Below, piece by piece: positions 10,151 to 24,634 of a stretch of 64,000 nucleotides of DNA. The notes under the pieces are model-generated. The model had not been told where the DNA came from. It ran no database searches and was given only the letters and a program-made list of their open reading frames with translations. Source of the DNA: Hedera helix (taxonomy: Eukaryota; Streptophyta; Magnoliopsida; Apiales; Araliaceae). Each line of letters opens with the position of its first letter. Within the stretch, counting starts at the first letter, position 1. Location: positions 24,042,744 through 24,106,743 of the forward strand of contig OX359278.1 in assembly GCA_947179155.2 (NCBI GenBank), given 5' to 3'. Position numbers and translations under genes: made by a program.

Positions 10151-12377
10151 TTGTTCTCTATGCGAGAGTGATAGGATTGGTTCTTTTGAGACTAACCGAT
10201 GTATAACGAAGTAATATGACTCTTAATCACCTATTTGTTTTCAAATATAGAGGAAATAACGAAACGAATAGCGAGTTTCCTCAAATGAAGACTTGTGTGC
10301 GTTGTACGCATTGTTCTCGATGCGAGAGTGATAGGATTGGTTCTTTTGAGACTAACCGATGTATAAAGAAGTAATATGACTCTTAATCACCTATTTGTTT
10401 TAAAATTTCGAGGAAAGAACGAAACGAATAGCGAGTTTCCTCAAAAGAAGACTTGTGTGCGTTGTACGCATTGTTCTCGATGCGAGAATGATAGGATTGG
10501 TTCTTTTGAGACTAACCGATGTATAACGAAGTAATATGACTCTTAATCACCTATTTGTTTTCAAATTTCGAGGAAAGAACGAAACGAATAACGAGTTTCC
10601 TCAAATGAGGACTTGTGTGCGTTGTACGCATTGTTCTCGATGCGAGAGTGATAGGATTGGTTCTTTTGAGACTAACCGATGTATAACGAAGTAATATGAC
10701 TCTTAATCACCTATTTGTTTTCAAATTTCGAGGAAAGAACGAAACGAATAGCGAGTTTCCTCAAATGAAGACTTGTGTGCGTTGTACGCATTGTTCTCGA
10801 TGCGAGAGTGATAGGATTGGTTCTTTTGAAACTAACCGATGTATAACGAAGTAATATGACTCTTAATCACCTATTTGTTTGCAAATTTAGAGGAAATAAC
10901 GAAACGAATAGCGAGTTTCCTCAAATGAAGACTTGTGTGCGTTGTACGCATTGTTCTCAATGCGAGAGTGATAGGATTGGTCCTTTTGAGGCTAACCGAT
11001 GTATAGCGAAGTAATATGACTCTTAATCACCTATTTGTTTGCAAATTTTGAGAAAAGAACGAAACGAATAGCGAGTTTCCTCAAATGAAGACTTGTGTGC
11101 GTTGTACGCATTGTTCTCGATGCGAGAGTGATAGGATTGGTTCTTTTGAGACTAACCGATGTATAACGAAGTAATATGACTCTTAATCACCTATTTGTTT
11201 TCAAATATAGAGGAAATAACGAAACGAATAGCGAGTTTCCTCAAATGAAGACTTGTGTGCGTTGTACGCATTGTTCTCGATGCGAGAGTGATAGGATTGG
11301 TTCTTTTGAGACTAACCGATGTATAAAGAAGTAATATGACTCTTAATCACCTATTTGTTTTCAAATTTCGAGGAAAGAACGACACGAATAGCGAGTTTCC
11401 TCAAATGAAGACTTGTGTGCGTTGTACGCATTGTTCTCAATGCGAGAGTGAGAGGATTAGTTCTTTTGAGACTAACCGATGTATAACGAAGTAATATGAC
11501 TCTTAATCACCTATTTGTTTTCAAATTTAGAGGAAATAACGAAACGAATAGCGAGTTTCCTCAAATGAAGACTTGTGTGCGTTGTACGCATTGGTTTCAA
11601 TGAGAGAGTGATAGGGTTGCTCCTTTTGAGGCTAACCGATGTATAACGAAGTAATATGACTCTTAATCACCTATTTGATAGCAAAATTTGAGGAAAGAAC
11701 GAAACGAATAGCGAGTTTCCTCAAATGAAGACTTGTGTGCGTTGTACGCATTGTTCTCGATGCGAGAGTGATAGGATTGGTTCTTTTGAGACTAACCGAT
11801 GTATAACGAAGTAATATGACTCTTAATCACCTATTTGTTTGCAAATTTAGAGAAAATAACGAAACGAATAGCGAGTTTCCTCAAATGAAGACTTGTGTGC
11901 GTTGTACGCATTGTTCTCGATGCGAGAGTGATAGGATTGGTCCTTTTGAGGCTAACCGATGTATACCGAAGTAATATGACTCTTAATCATCTATTTGTTT
12001 GCAAATTTTGGGAAAAGAACGAAACGAATAGCGAGTTTCCTCAAATGAAGACTTGTGTGCGTTGTACGCATTGTTCTCGATGCGAGAGTGATAGGATTGG
12101 TTCTTTTGAGACTAACCGATTTATAACGAAGTAATATGACTCTTAACCACCTATTTGTTTTCAAATTTCGAGGAATGAACGAAACGAATAGCGAGTTTGC
12201 TCAAATGAAGACTTGTGTGCGTTGTACGCATTGTTCTCAATGCGAGAGTGATAGGATTGGTCCTTTTGAGGCTAACCGATGTATAACGAAGTAATATGAC
12301 TCTTAATCACCTATTTGTTTGCAAATTTTGAGAAAAGAACGAAACGAATAGCGAGTTTCCTCAAATAAAGACTTGTG

Positions 12378-12387
12378 TGCGTACGCA
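12378..12387. other. Second copy of the deletion palindrome
   Basis: Same 3-bp loss and same TCTCTATGCG neighbour as at 10141, exactly 2237 bp downstream, in the second copy of the 14-monomer HOR. It was inherited through the HOR duplication rather than formed again. Confidence 0.95.
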
Positions 12388-13434
12388 TTGTTCTCTATGC
12401 GAGAGTGATAGGATTGGTTCTTTTGAGACTAACCGATGTATAACGAAGTAATATGACTCTTAATCACCTATTTGTTTTCAAATATAGAGGAAATAACGAA
12501 ACGAATAGCGAGTTTCCTCAAATGAAGACTTGTGTGCGTTGTACGCATTGTTCTCGATGCGAGAGTGATAGGATTGGTTCTTTTGAGACTAACCGATGTA
12601 TAAAGAAGTAATATGACTCTTAATCACCTATTTGTTTTCAAATTTCGAGGAAAGAACGAAACGAATAGCGAGTTTCCTCAAAAGAAGACTTGTGTGCGTT
12701 GTACGCATTGTTCTCGATGCGAGAATGATAGGATTGGTTCTTTTGAGACTAACCGATGTATAACGAAGTAATATGACTCTTAATCACCTATTTGTTTTCA
12801 AATTTCGAGGAAAGAACGAAACGAATAACGAGTTTCCTCAAATGAAGACTTGTGTGCGTTGTACGCATTGTTCTCGATGCGAGAGTGATAGGATTGGTTC
12901 TTTTGAAACTAACCGATGTATAACGAAGTAATATGACTCTTAATCACCTATTTGTTTTCAAATTTCGAGGAAAGAACGAAACGAATAGCGAGTTTCCTCA
13001 AATGAAGACTTGTGTGCGTTGTACGCATTGTTCTCGATGCGAGAGTGATAGGATTGGTTCTTTTGAAACTAACCGATGTATAACGAAGTAATATGACTCT
13101 TAATCACCTATTTGTTTGCAAATTTAGAGGAAATAACGAAACGAATAGCGAGTTTCCTCAAATGAAGACTTGTGTGCGTTGTACGCATTGTTCTCAATGC
13201 GAGAGTGATAGGATTGGTCCTTTTGAGGCTAACCGATGTATAGCGAAGTAATATGACTCTTAATCACCTATTTGTTTGCAAATTTTGAGAAAAGAACGAA
13301 ACGAATAGCGAGTTTCCTCAAATGAAGACTTGTGTGCGTTGTACGCATTGTTCTCGATGCGAGAGTGATAGGATTGGTTCTTTTGAGACTAACCGATGTA
13401 TAACGAAGTAATATGACTCTTAATCACCTATTTG

Positions 13435-15354
13435 TTTTCAAATATAGAGGAAATAACGAAACGAATAGCGAGTTTCCTCAAATGAAGACTTGTGTGCGTT
13501 GTACGCATTGTTCTCGATGCGAGAGTGATAGGATTGGTTCTTTTGAGACTAACCGATGTATAAAGAAGTAATATGACTCTTAATCACCTATTTGTTTTCA
13601 AATTTCGAGGAAAGAACGACACGAATAGCGAGTTTCCTCAAATGAAGACTTGTGTGCGTTGTACGCATTGTTCTCAATGCGAGAGTGAGAGGATTAGTTC
13701 TTTTGAGACTAACCGATGTATAACGAAGTAATATGACTCTTAATCACCTATTTGTTTTCAAATTTAGAGGAAATAACGAAACGAATAGCGAGTTTCCTCA
13801 AATGAAGACTTGTGTGCGTTGTACGCATTGGTTTTAATGAGAGAGTGATAGGGTTGCTCCTTTTGAGGCTAACCGATGTATAACGAAGTAATATGACTCT
13901 TAATCACCTATTTGATAGCAAAATTTGAGGAAAGAACGAAACGAATAGCGAGTTTCCTCAAATGAAGACTTGTGTGCGTTGTACGCATTGTTCTCGATGC
14001 GAGAGTGATAGGATTGGTTCTTTTGAGACTAACCGATGTATAACGAAGTAATATGACTCTTAATCACCTATTTGTTTGCAAATTTAGAGAAAATAACGAA
14101 ACGAATAGCGAGTTTCCTCAAATGAAGACTTGTGTGCGTTGTACGCATTGTTCTCGATGCGAGAGTGATAGGATTGGTCCTTTTGAGGCTAACCGATGTA
14201 TACCGAAGTAATATGACTCTTAATCATCTATTTGTTTGCAAATTTTGAGAAAAGAACGAAAGGAATAGCGAGTTTCCTCAAATGAAGACTTGTGTGCGTT
14301 GTACGCATTGTTCTCGATGCGAGAGTGATAGGATTGGTTCTTTTGAGACTAACCGATGTATAACGAAGTAATATGACTCTTAATCACCTATTTGTTTTCA
14401 AATATAGAGGAAATAACGAAACGAATAGCGAGTTTCCTCAAATGAAGACTTGTGTGCGTTGTACGCATTGTTCTCGATGCGAGAGTGATAGGATTGGTTC
14501 TTTTGAGACTAACCGATGTATAAAGAAGTAATATGACTCTTAATCACCTATTTGTTTTCAAATTTCGAGGAAAGAACGACACGAATAGCGAGTTTCCTCA
14601 AATGAAGACTTGTGTGCGTTGTACGCATTGTTCTCAATGCGAGAGTGAGAGGATTAGTTCTTTTGAGACTAACCGATGTATAACGAAGTAATATGACTCT
14701 TAATCACCTATTTGTTTTCAAATTTAGAGGAAATAACGAAACGAATAGCGAGTTTCCTCAAATGAAGACTTGTGTGCGTTGTACGCATTGGTTTCAATGA
14801 GAGAGTGATAGGGTTGCTCCTTTTGAGGCTAACCGATGTATAACGAAGTAATATGACTCTTAATCACCTATTTGATAGCAAAATTTGAGGAAAGAACGAA
14901 ACGAATAGCGAGTTTCCTCAAATGAAGACTTGTGTGCGTTGTACGCATTGTTCTCGATGCGAGAGTGATAGGATTGGTTCTTTTGAGACTAACCGATGTA
15001 TAACGAAGTAATATGACTCTTAATCACCTATTTGTTTGCAAATTTAGAGAAAATAACGAAACGAATAGCGAGTTTCCTCAAATGAAGACTTGTGTGCGTT
15101 GTACGCATTGTTCTCGATGCGAGAGTGATAGGATTGGTCCTTTTGAGGCTAACCGATGTATACCGAAGTAATATGACTCTTAATCATCTATTTGTTTGCA
15201 AATTTTGAGAAAATAACGAAACGAATAGCGAGTTTCCTCAAATGAAGACTTGTGTGCGTTGTACGCATTGTTCTCGATGCGAGAGTGATAGGATTGGTTC
15301 TTTTGAGACTAACCGATGTATAACGAAGTAATATGACTCTTAATCACCTATTTG
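13435..15354 (+). repeat. 6-monomer HOR (960 bp), two tandem copies
   Basis: Units 13435-14394 and 14395-15354 have the same six haplotypes: AATATAGAGG with TAAAGAAG; GACACG with GAGAGGATTAG; GGTTTC/GGTTTT with GGGTTGCTCC; ATAGC; TAGAGAAAAT with TATACC and CATCTATTTG; and the TTTTGAGA type. A third copy of the six is 11198-12157, inside the first 14-monomer unit. The 960-bp unit is therefore nested within the larger HOR and was tandemly duplicated at its end. Small private changes (GGTTTTAATG near 13832, AAAGGAATAG near 14262) show the copies are not perfectly homogenised. Confidence 0.87.
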
Positions 15355-16794
15355 ATAGCAAAATTTGAGGAAAGAACGAAACGAATAGCGAGTTTCCTCA
15401 GATGAAGACTTGTGTGCGTTGTACGCATTGTTCTCGATGCGAGAGTGATAGGATTGGTTCTTTTGAGACTAACCGATGTATAACGAAGTAATATGACTCT
15501 TAATCACCTATTTGTTTGCAAATTTAGAGGAAATAACGAAACGAATAGCGAGTTTCCTCAAATGAAGACTTGTGTGTGTTGTACGCATTGTTCTCGATGC
15601 GAGAGTGATAGGATTGGTTCTTTTGAGACTAACCGATGTATAACGAAGTAATATGACTCTTAATCACCTATTTGTTTGCAAATTTAGAGGAAATAACGAA
15701 ACGAATAGCGAGTTTCCTCAAATGAAGACTTGTGTGCGTTGTACGCATTGTTCTCGATGCGAGAGTGATAGGATTGGTTCTTTTGAGACTAACCGATGTA
15801 TAACGAAGTAATATGACTCTTAATCACCTATTTGTTTGCAAATTTAGAGGAAATAACGAAACGAATAGCGAGTTTCCTCAAATGAAGACTTGTGTGCGTT
15901 GTACGCATTGTTCTCGATGCGAGAGTGATAGGATTGGTCCTTTTGAGGCTAACCGATGTATAACGAAGTAATATGACTCTTAATCACCTATTTGTTTGCA
16001 AATTTTGAGAAAAGAACGAAACGAATAGCGAGTTTCCTCAAATGAAGGCTTGTGTGCGTTGTACGCATTGTTCTCGATGCGAGAGTGATAGGATTGGTTC
16101 TTTTGAGACTAACCGATGTATAACGAAGTAATATGACTCTTAATCACCTATTTGTCTTCAAATATAGAGGAAATAACGAAACGAATAGCGAGTTTCCTCA
16201 AATGAAGACTTGTGTGCGTTGTACGCATTGTTCTCGATGCGAGAGTGATAGGATTGGTTCTTTTGAGACTAACCGATGTATAAAGAAGTAATATGACTTT
16301 TAATCACCTATTTGTTTTCAAATTTCGAGGAAAGAACGAAACGAATAGCGAGTTTCCTCAAATGAAGACTTGTGTGCGTTGTACGCATTGTTCTCAATGC
16401 GAGAGTGAGAGGATTAGTTCTTTTGAGACTAACCGATGTATAACGAAGTAATATGACTCTTAATCACCTATTTGTTTGCAAATTTAGAGGAAATAACGAA
16501 ACGAATAGCGAGTTTCCTCAAATGAAGACTTGTGTGCGCTGTACGCATTGTTCTCGATGCGAGAGTGATAGGATTGGTCCTTTTGAGGCTAACCGATGTA
16601 TACCGAAGTAATATGACTCTTAATCACCTATTTGTTTGCAAATTTTGAGAAAAGAACGAAACGAATAGCGAGTTTCCTCAAATGAAGACTTGTGTGCGTT
16701 GTACGCATTGTTCTCGATGCGAGAGTGATAGGATTGGTTCTTTTGAGACTAACCGATGTATAACGAAGTAATATGACTCTTAATCACCTATTTG
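15355..16794 (+). repeat. 9-monomer block repeated 9280 bp downstream
   Basis: The block matches 24635-26074 at a lag of exactly 58 monomers. Shared rare variants are AATGAAGGCT (16041 and 25321), the opening GTCTTCAAATATAG (16154 and 25434), GACTTTTAATC in the same monomers, and GTGTGCGCTGT (16532 and 25812). It brackets, with its partner, the 3680-bp HOR domain. Confidence 0.85.
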
Positions 16795-18394
16795 TTTTCA
16801 AATTTCGAGGAAAGAACGAAACGAATAGCGAGTTTCCTCAAATGAAGACTTGTGTGCGTTGTACGCATTGTTCTCAATGCGAGAGTGATAGGATTGGTTC
16901 TTTTGAGACTAACCGATGTATAACGAAGTAATATGACTCTTAATCATATATTTGTTTTCAAATTTCGAGGAAAGAACGAAACGAATAGCGAGTTTCCTCA
17001 AATGAAGACTTGTGTGCGTTGTACGCATTGTTCTCGATGCGAGAGTGATAGGATTGGTTCTTTTGAAACTAACCGATGTATAACGAAGTAATATGACTCT
17101 TAATCACCTATTTGTTTTCAAATTTAGAGGAAATAACGAAACGAATAGCGAGTTTCCTCAAATGAAGACTTGTGTGCGTTGTACGCATTGTTCTCAATGC
17201 GAGAGTGATAGGATTGGTACTTTTGAGGCTAACCGATGTATAACGAAGTAATATGACTCTTAATCACCTATTTGTTTGCAAATTTTGAGAAAAGAACGAA
17301 ACGAATAGCGAGTTTCCTCAAATGAAGACTTGTGTGCGTTGTACGCATTGTTCTCGATGCGAGAGTGATAGGATTGGTTCTTTTGAGACTAACCGATGTA
17401 TAACGAAGTAATATGACTCTTAATCACCTATTTGTTTTCAAATTTAGAGGAAATAACGAAACGAATAGCGAGTTTCCTCAAATGAAGACTTGTGTGCGTT
17501 GTACGCATTGTTCTCGATGCGAGAGTGATAGGATTTGTTCTTTTGAGACTAACCGATGTATAACGAAGTAATATGACTCTTAATCACCTATTTGTTTTCA
17601 AATTTCGAGGAAAGAACGACACGAATAGCGAGTTTCCTCAAATGAAGACTTGTGTGCGTTGTACGCATTGTTCTCAATGCGAGAGTGAGAGGATTAGTTC
17701 TTTTGAGACTAACCGATGTATAACGAAGTAATATGACTCTTAATCACCTATTTGTTTTCAAATTTAGAGGAAATAACGAAACGAATAGCGAGTTTCCTCA
17801 AATGAAGACTTGTGTGCGTTGTACGCATTGGTTTCAATGAGAGAGTGATAGGCTTGCTCCTTTTGAGGCTAACCGATGTATAACGAAGTAATATGACTCT
17901 TAATCACCTATTTGATAGCAAAATTTGAGGAAAGAACGAAACGAATAGCGAGTTTCCTCAAATGAAGACTTGTGTGCGTTGTACGCATTGTTCTCGATGC
18001 GAGAGTGATAGGATTGGTTCTTTTGAGACTAACCGATGTATAACGAAGTAATATGACTCTTAATCACCTATTTGTTTGCAAATTTAGAGGAAATAACGAA
18101 ACGAATAGCGAGTTTCCTCAAATGAAGACTTGTGTGCGTTGTACGCATTGTTCTCGATGCGAGAGTGATAGGATTGGTCCTTTTGAGGCTAACCGATGTA
18201 TACCGAAGTAATATGACTCTTAATCACCTATTTGTTTGCAAATTTTGAGGAAAGAACGAAACGAATAGCGAGTTTCCTCAAATGAAGACTTGTGTGCGTT
18301 GTACGCATTGTTCTCGATGCGAGAGTGATAGGATTGGTTCTTTTGAGACTAACCGATGTATAACGAAGTAATATGACTCTTAATCACCTATTTG
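16795..18394 (+). repeat. Satellite segment entering the 23-monomer HOR
   Basis: The ten monomers here are related to those of the 3680-bp HOR. The last five (17595-18394: GACACG, GGTTTC with GGCTTGCTCC, ATAGC, TAGAGG with TATACC, TTTTGAGG) align with 21275-22074 at a lag of 3680 bp. The first five resemble, less exactly, the CATATATTTG-containing run at 19195. Only satellite monomers are present, all 160 bp. Confidence 0.75.
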
Positions 18395-21300
18395 ATAGCA
18401 AAATTTGAGGAAAGAACGAAACGAATAGCGAGTTTCCTCAAATGAAGACTTGTGTGCGTTGTACGCATTGTTCTCGATGCGAGAGTGATAGGATTGGTTC
18501 TTTTGAGACTAACCGATGTATAACGAAGTAATATGACTCTTAATCACCTATGTGTTTGCAAATTTAGAGGAAATAACGAAACGAATAGCGAGTTTCCTCA
18601 AATGAAGACTTGTGTGCGTTGTACGCATTGTTCTCGATGCGAGAGTGATAGGATTGGTTCTTTTGAGACTAACCGATGTATAACGAAGTAATATGACTCT
18701 TAATCACCTATTTGTTTGCAAATTTAGAGGAAATAACGAAACGAATAGCGAGTTTCCTCAAATGAAGACTTGTGTGCGTTGTACGCATTGTTCTCGATGC
18801 GAGAGTGATAGGATTGGTTCTTTTGAGACTAACCGATGTATAACGAAGTAATATGACTCTTAATCACCTATTTGTTTGCAAATTTAGAGGAAATAACGAA
18901 ACGAATAGCGAGTTTCCTCAAATGAAGACTTGTGTGCGTTGTACGCATTGTTCTCGATGCGAGAGTGATAGGATTGGTCCTTTTGAGGCTAACCGATGTA
19001 TACCGAAGTAATATGACTCTTAATCACCTATTTGTTTGCAAATTTTGAGAAAAGAACGAAACGAATAGCGAGTTTCCTCAAATGAAGACTTGTGTGCGTT
19101 GTACGCATTGTTCTCGATGCGAGAGTGATAGGATTGGTTCTTTTGAGACTAACCGATGTATAACGAAGTAATATGACTCTTAATCACCTATTTGTTTTCA
19201 AATTTCGAGGAAAGAACGAAACGAATAGCGAGTTTCCTCAAATGAAGACTTGTGTGCGTTGTACGCATTGTTCTCAATGCGAGAGTGATAGGATCGGTTC
19301 TTTTGAGACTAACCGATGTATAACGAAGTAATATGACTCTTAATCATATATTTGTTTTCAAATTTCGAGGAAAGAACGAAACGAATAGCGAGTTTCCTCA
19401 AATGAAGACTTGTGTGCGTTGTACGCATTGGTTTCAATGAGAGAGTGATAGGATTGGTCCTTTTGAGGCTAACCGATGTATAACGCAGTAATATGACTCT
19501 TAATCACCTATTTGTTTTCAAATTTCGAGGAAAGAACGAAACGAATAGCGAGCTTCCTCAAATGAAGACTTGTGTGCGTTGTACGCATTGTTCTCGATGC
19601 GAGAGTGATAGGATTGGTTCTTTTGAAACTAACCGATGTATAACGAAGTAATATGACTCTTAATCACCTATTTGTTTGCAAATTTAGAGGAAATAACGAA
19701 ACGAATAGCGAGTTTCCTCAAATGAAGACTTGTGTGCGTTGTACGCATTGTTCTCAATGCGAGAGTGATAGGATTGGTCCTTTTGAGGCTAACCGATGTA
19801 TAACGAAGTAATATGACTCTTAATCACCTATTTGTTTGCAAATTTTGAGAAAAGAACGAAACGAATAGCGAGTTTCCTCAAATGAAGACTTGTGTGCGTT
19901 GTACGCATTGTTCTCGATGCGAGAGTGATAGGATTGGTTCTTTTGAGACTAACCGATGTATAACGAAGTAATATGACTCTTAATCACCTATTTGTTTTCA
20001 AATATAGAGGAAATAACGAAACGAATAGCGAGTTTCCTCAAATGAAGACTTGTGTGCGTTGTACGCATTGTTCTCGATGCGAGAGTGATAGGATTTGTTC
20101 TTTTGAGACTAACCGATGTATAAAGAAGTAATATGACTCTTAATCACCTATTTGTTTTCAAATTTCGAGGAAAGAACGACACGAATAGCGAGTTTCCTCA
20201 AATGAAGACTTGTGTGCGTTGTACGCATTGTTCTCAATGCGAGAGTGAGAGGATTAGTTCTTTTGAGACTAACCGATGTATAACGAAGTAATATGACTCT
20301 TAATCACCTATTTGTTTTCAAATTTAGAGGAAATAACGAAACGAATAGCGAGTTTCCTCAAATGAAGACTTGTGTGCGTTGTACGCATTGGTTTCAATGA
20401 GAGAGTGATAGGGTTGCTCCTTTTGAGGCTAACCGATGTATAACGAAGTAATATGACTCTTAATCACCTATTTGATAGCAAAATTTGAGGAAAGAACGAA
20501 ACGAATAGCGAGTTTCCTCAAATGAAGACTTGTGTGCGTTGTACGCATTGTTCTCGATGCGAGAGTGATAGGATTGGTTCTTTTGAGACTAACCGATGTA
20601 TAACGAAGTAATATGACTCTTAATCACCTATTTGTTTGCAAATTTAGAGGAAATAACGAAACGAATAGCGAGTTTCCTCAAATGAAGACTTGTGTGCGTT
20701 GTACGCATTGTTCTCGATGCGAGAGTGATAGGATTGGTCCTTTTGAGGCTAACCGATGTATACCGAAGTAATATGACTCTTAATCATCTATTTGTTTGCA
20801 AATTTTGAGAAAAGAACGAAACGAATAGCGAGTTTCCTCAAATGAAGACTTGTGTGCGTTGTACGCATTGTTCTCGATGCGAGAGTGATAGGATTGGTTC
20901 TTTTGAGACTAACCGATGTATAACGAAGTAATATGACTCTTAATCACCTATTTGATAGCAAAATTTGAGGAAAGAACGAAACGAATAGCGAGTTACCTCA
21001 AATGAAGACTTGTGTGCGTTGTACGCATTGTTCTCGATGCGAGAGTGATAGGATTGGTTCTTTTGAGACTAACCGATGTATAACGAAGTAATATGACTCT
21101 TAATCACCTATTTGTTTGCAAATTTAGAGGAAATAACGAAACGAATAGCGAGTTTCCTCAAATGAAGACTTGTGTGCGTTGTACGCATTGTTCTCGATGC
21201 GAGAGTGATAGGATTTGTTCTTTTGAGACTAACCGATGTATAAAGAAGTAATATGACTCTTAATCACCTATTTGTTTTCAAATTTCGAGGAAAGAACGAC

Positions 21301-24300
21301 ACGAATAGCGAGTTTCCTCAAATGAAGACTTGTGTGCGTTGTACGCATTGTTCTCAATGCGAGAGTGAGAGGATTAGTTCTTTTGAGACTAACCGATGTA
21401 TAACGAAGTAATATGACTCTTAATCACCTATTTGTTTTCAAATTTAGAGGAAATAACGAAACGAATAGCGAGTTTCCTCAAATGAAGACTTGTGTGCGTT
21501 GTACGCATTGGTTTCAATGAGAGAGTGATAGGGTTGCTCCTTTTGAGGCTAACCGATGTATAACGAAGTAATATGACTCTTAATCACCTATTTGATAGCA
21601 AAATTTGAGGAAAGAACGAAACGAATAGCGAGTTTCCTCAAATGAAGACTTGTGTGCGTTGTACGCATTGTTCTCGATGCGAGAGTGATAGGATTGGTTC
21701 TTTTGAGACTAACCGATGTATAACGAAGTAATATGACTCTTAATCACCTATTTGTTTGCAAATTTAGAGGAAATAACGAAACGAATAGCGAGTTTCCTCA
21801 AATGAAGACTTGTGTGCGTTGTACGCATTGTTCTCGATGCGAGAGTGATAGGATTGGTCCTTTTGAGGCTAACCGATGTATACCGAAGTAATATGACTCT
21901 TAATCACCTATTTGTTTGCAAATTTTGAGAAAAGAACGAAACGAATAGCGAGTTTCCTCAAATGAAGACTTGTGTGCGTTGTACGCATTGTTCTCGATGC
22001 GAGAGTGATAGGATTGGTTCTTTTGAGACTAACCGATGTATAACGAAGTAATATGACTCTTAATCACCTATTTGATAGCAAAATTTGAGGAAAGAACGAA
22101 ACGAATAGCGAGTTTCCTCAAATGAAGACTTGTGTGCGTTGTACGCATTGTTCTCGATGCGAGAGTGATAGGATTGTTTCTTTTGAGACTAACCGATGTA
22201 TAACGAAGTAATATGACTCTTAATCACCTATTTGTTTGCAAATTTAGAGGAAATAACGAAACGAATAGCGAGTTTCCTCAAATGAAGACTTGTGTGCGTT
22301 GTACGCATTGTTCTCGATGCGAGAGTGATAGGATTGGTTCTTTTGAGACTAACCGATGTATAACGAAGTAATATGACTCTTAATCACCTATTTGTTTGCA
22401 AATTTAGAGGAAATAACGAAACGAATAGCGAGTTTCCTCAAATGAAGACTTGTGTGCGTTGTACGCATTGTTCTCGATGCGAGAGTGATAGGATTGGTTC
22501 TTTTGAGACTAACCGATGTATAACGAAGTAATATGACTCTTAATCACCTATTTGTTTGCAAATTTAGAGGAAATAACGAAACGAATAGCGAGTTTCCTCA
22601 AATGAAGACTTGTGTGCGTTGTACGCATTGTTCTCGATGCGAGAGTGATAGGATTGGTCCTTTTGAGGCTAACCGATGTATACCGAAGTAATATGACTCT
22701 TAATCACCTATTTGTTTGCAAATTTTGAGAAAAGAACGAAACGAATAGCGAGTTTCCTCAAATGAAGACTTGTGTGCGTTGTACGCATTGTTCTCGATGC
22801 GAGAGTGATAGGATTGGTTCTTTTGAGACTAACCGATGTATAACGAAGTAATATGACTCTTAATCACCTATTTGTTTTCAAATTTCGAGGAAAGAACGAA
22901 ACGAATAGCGAGTTTCCTCAAATGAAGACTTGTGTGCGTTGTACGCATTGTTCTCAATGCGAGAGTGATAGGATCGGTTCTTTTGAGACTAACCGATGTA
23001 TAACGAAGTAATATGACTCTTAATCATATATTTGTTTTCAAATTTCGAGGAAAGAACGAAACGAATAGCGAGTTTCCTCAAATGAAGACTTGTGTGCGTT
23101 GTACGCATTGGTTTCAATGAGAGAGTGATAGGATTGGTCCTTTTGAGGCTAACCGATGTATAACGCAGTAATATGACTCTTAATCACCTATTTGTTTTCA
23201 AATTTCGAGGAAAGAACGAAACGAATAGCGAGTTTCCTCAAATGAAGACTTGTGTGCGTTGTACGCATTGTTCTCGATGCGAGAGTGATAGGATTGGTTC
23301 TTTTGAAACTAACCGATGTATAACGAAGTAATATGACTCTTAATCACCTATTTGTTTGCAAATTTAGAGGAAATAACGAAACGAATAGCGAGTTTCCTCA
23401 AATGAAGACTTGTGTGCGTTGTACGCATTGTTCTCAATGCGAGAGTGATAGGATTGGTCCTTTTGAGGCTAACCGATGTATAACGAAGTAATATGACTCT
23501 TAATCACCTATTTGTTTGCAAATTTTGAGAAAAGAACGAAACGAATAGCGAGTTTCCTCAAATGAAGACTTGTGTGCGTTGTACGCATTGTTCTCGATGC
23601 GAGAGTGATAGGATTGGTTCTTTTGAGACTAACCGATGTATAACGAAGTAATATGACTCTTAATCACCTATTTGTTTTCAAATATAGAGGAAATAACGAA
23701 ACGAATAGCGAGTTTCCTCAAATGAAGACTTGTGTGCGTTGTACGCATTGTTCTCGATGCGAGAGTGATAGGATTTGTTCTTTTGAGACTAACCGATGTA
23801 TAAAGAAGTAATATGACTCTTAATCACCTATTTGTTTTCAAATTTCGAGGAAAGAACGACACGAATAGCGAGTTTCCTCAAATGAAGACTTGTGTGCGTT
23901 GTACGCATTGTTCTCAATGCGAGAGTGAGAGGATTAGTTCTTTTGAGACTAACCGATGTATAACGAAGTAATATGACTCTTAATCACCTATTTGTTTTCA
24001 AATTTAGAGGAAATAACGAAACGAATAGCGAGTTTCCTCAAATGAAGACTTGTGTGCGTTGTACGCATTGGTTTCAATGAGAGAGTGATAGGGTTGCTCC
24101 TTTTGAGGCTAACCGATGTATAACGAAGTAATATGACTCTTAATCACCTATTTGATAGCAAAATTTGAGGAAAGAACGAAACGAATAGCGAGTTTCCTCA
24201 AATGAAGACTTGTGTGCGTTGTACGCATTGTTCTCGATGCGAGAGTGATAGGATTGGTTCTTTTGAGACTAACCGATGTATAACGAAGTAATATGACTCT

Positions 24301-24634
24301 TAATCACCTATTTGTTTGCAAATTTAGAGGAAATAACGAAACGAATAGCGAGTTTCCTCAAATGAAGACTTGTGTGCGTTGTACGCATTGTTCTCGATGC
24401 GAGAGTGATAGGATTGGTCCTTTTGAGGCTAACCGATGTATACCGAAGTAATATGACTCTTAATCATCTATTTGTTTGCAAATTTTGAGAAAAGAACGAA
24501 ACGAATAGCGAGTTTCCTCAAATGAAGACTTGTGTGCGTTGTACGCATTGTTCTCGATGCGAGAGTGATAGGATTGGTTCTTTTGAGGCTAACCGATGTA
24601 TAACGAAGTAATATGACTCTTAATCACCTATTTG
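18395..24634 (+). repeat. 23-monomer HOR (3680 bp), one full and one 16-monomer copy
   Basis: The full unit is 18395-22074 and the second copy 22075-24634 stops after 16 monomers. Markers at lag 3680 are CATATATTTG (19347 and 23027), AACGCAGTAA (19483 and 23163), the GACACG monomers (20178 and 23858) and TATACC followed by CATCTATTTG (20635 and 24315 monomers). The remaining 7 monomers of the unit (20955-22074) repeat the end of the preceding run and are not copied after 24634. The unit is therefore itself a 16+7 composite. Confidence 0.87.

Larger units (their letters stand above)
9850..14240 (+). repeat. 14-monomer HOR (2237 bp), two copies
   Basis: The unit length is 2237 rather than 2240 because one of its monomers has lost 3 bp. 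That monomer is 10081-10237 in the first copy and 12318-12474 in the second. Other markers at the same lag are CTCAAAAGAAG with GAGAATG (10440s and 12680s), ATAACGAG (10590 and 12827), TATAGCG (near 11005 and 13242), the GACACG monomers (11358 and 13595) and TAGAGAAAAT (11838 and 14075). The left limit lies inside monomer 9761 and the right limit near monomer 14235. The shared 3-bp loss shows that the deletion predates the duplication. Confidence 0.88.

Noticed and set aside
11895..12134. 79-codon open reading frame on the + strand
   Set aside because: It spans two satellite monomers and exists only because local variants (TATACC and the GATTTATAAC type) remove stops. Its two halves are the same repeat read in different frames, as expected when a 160-bp unit is translated. 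No other copy of the array keeps it open and there is no gene context.
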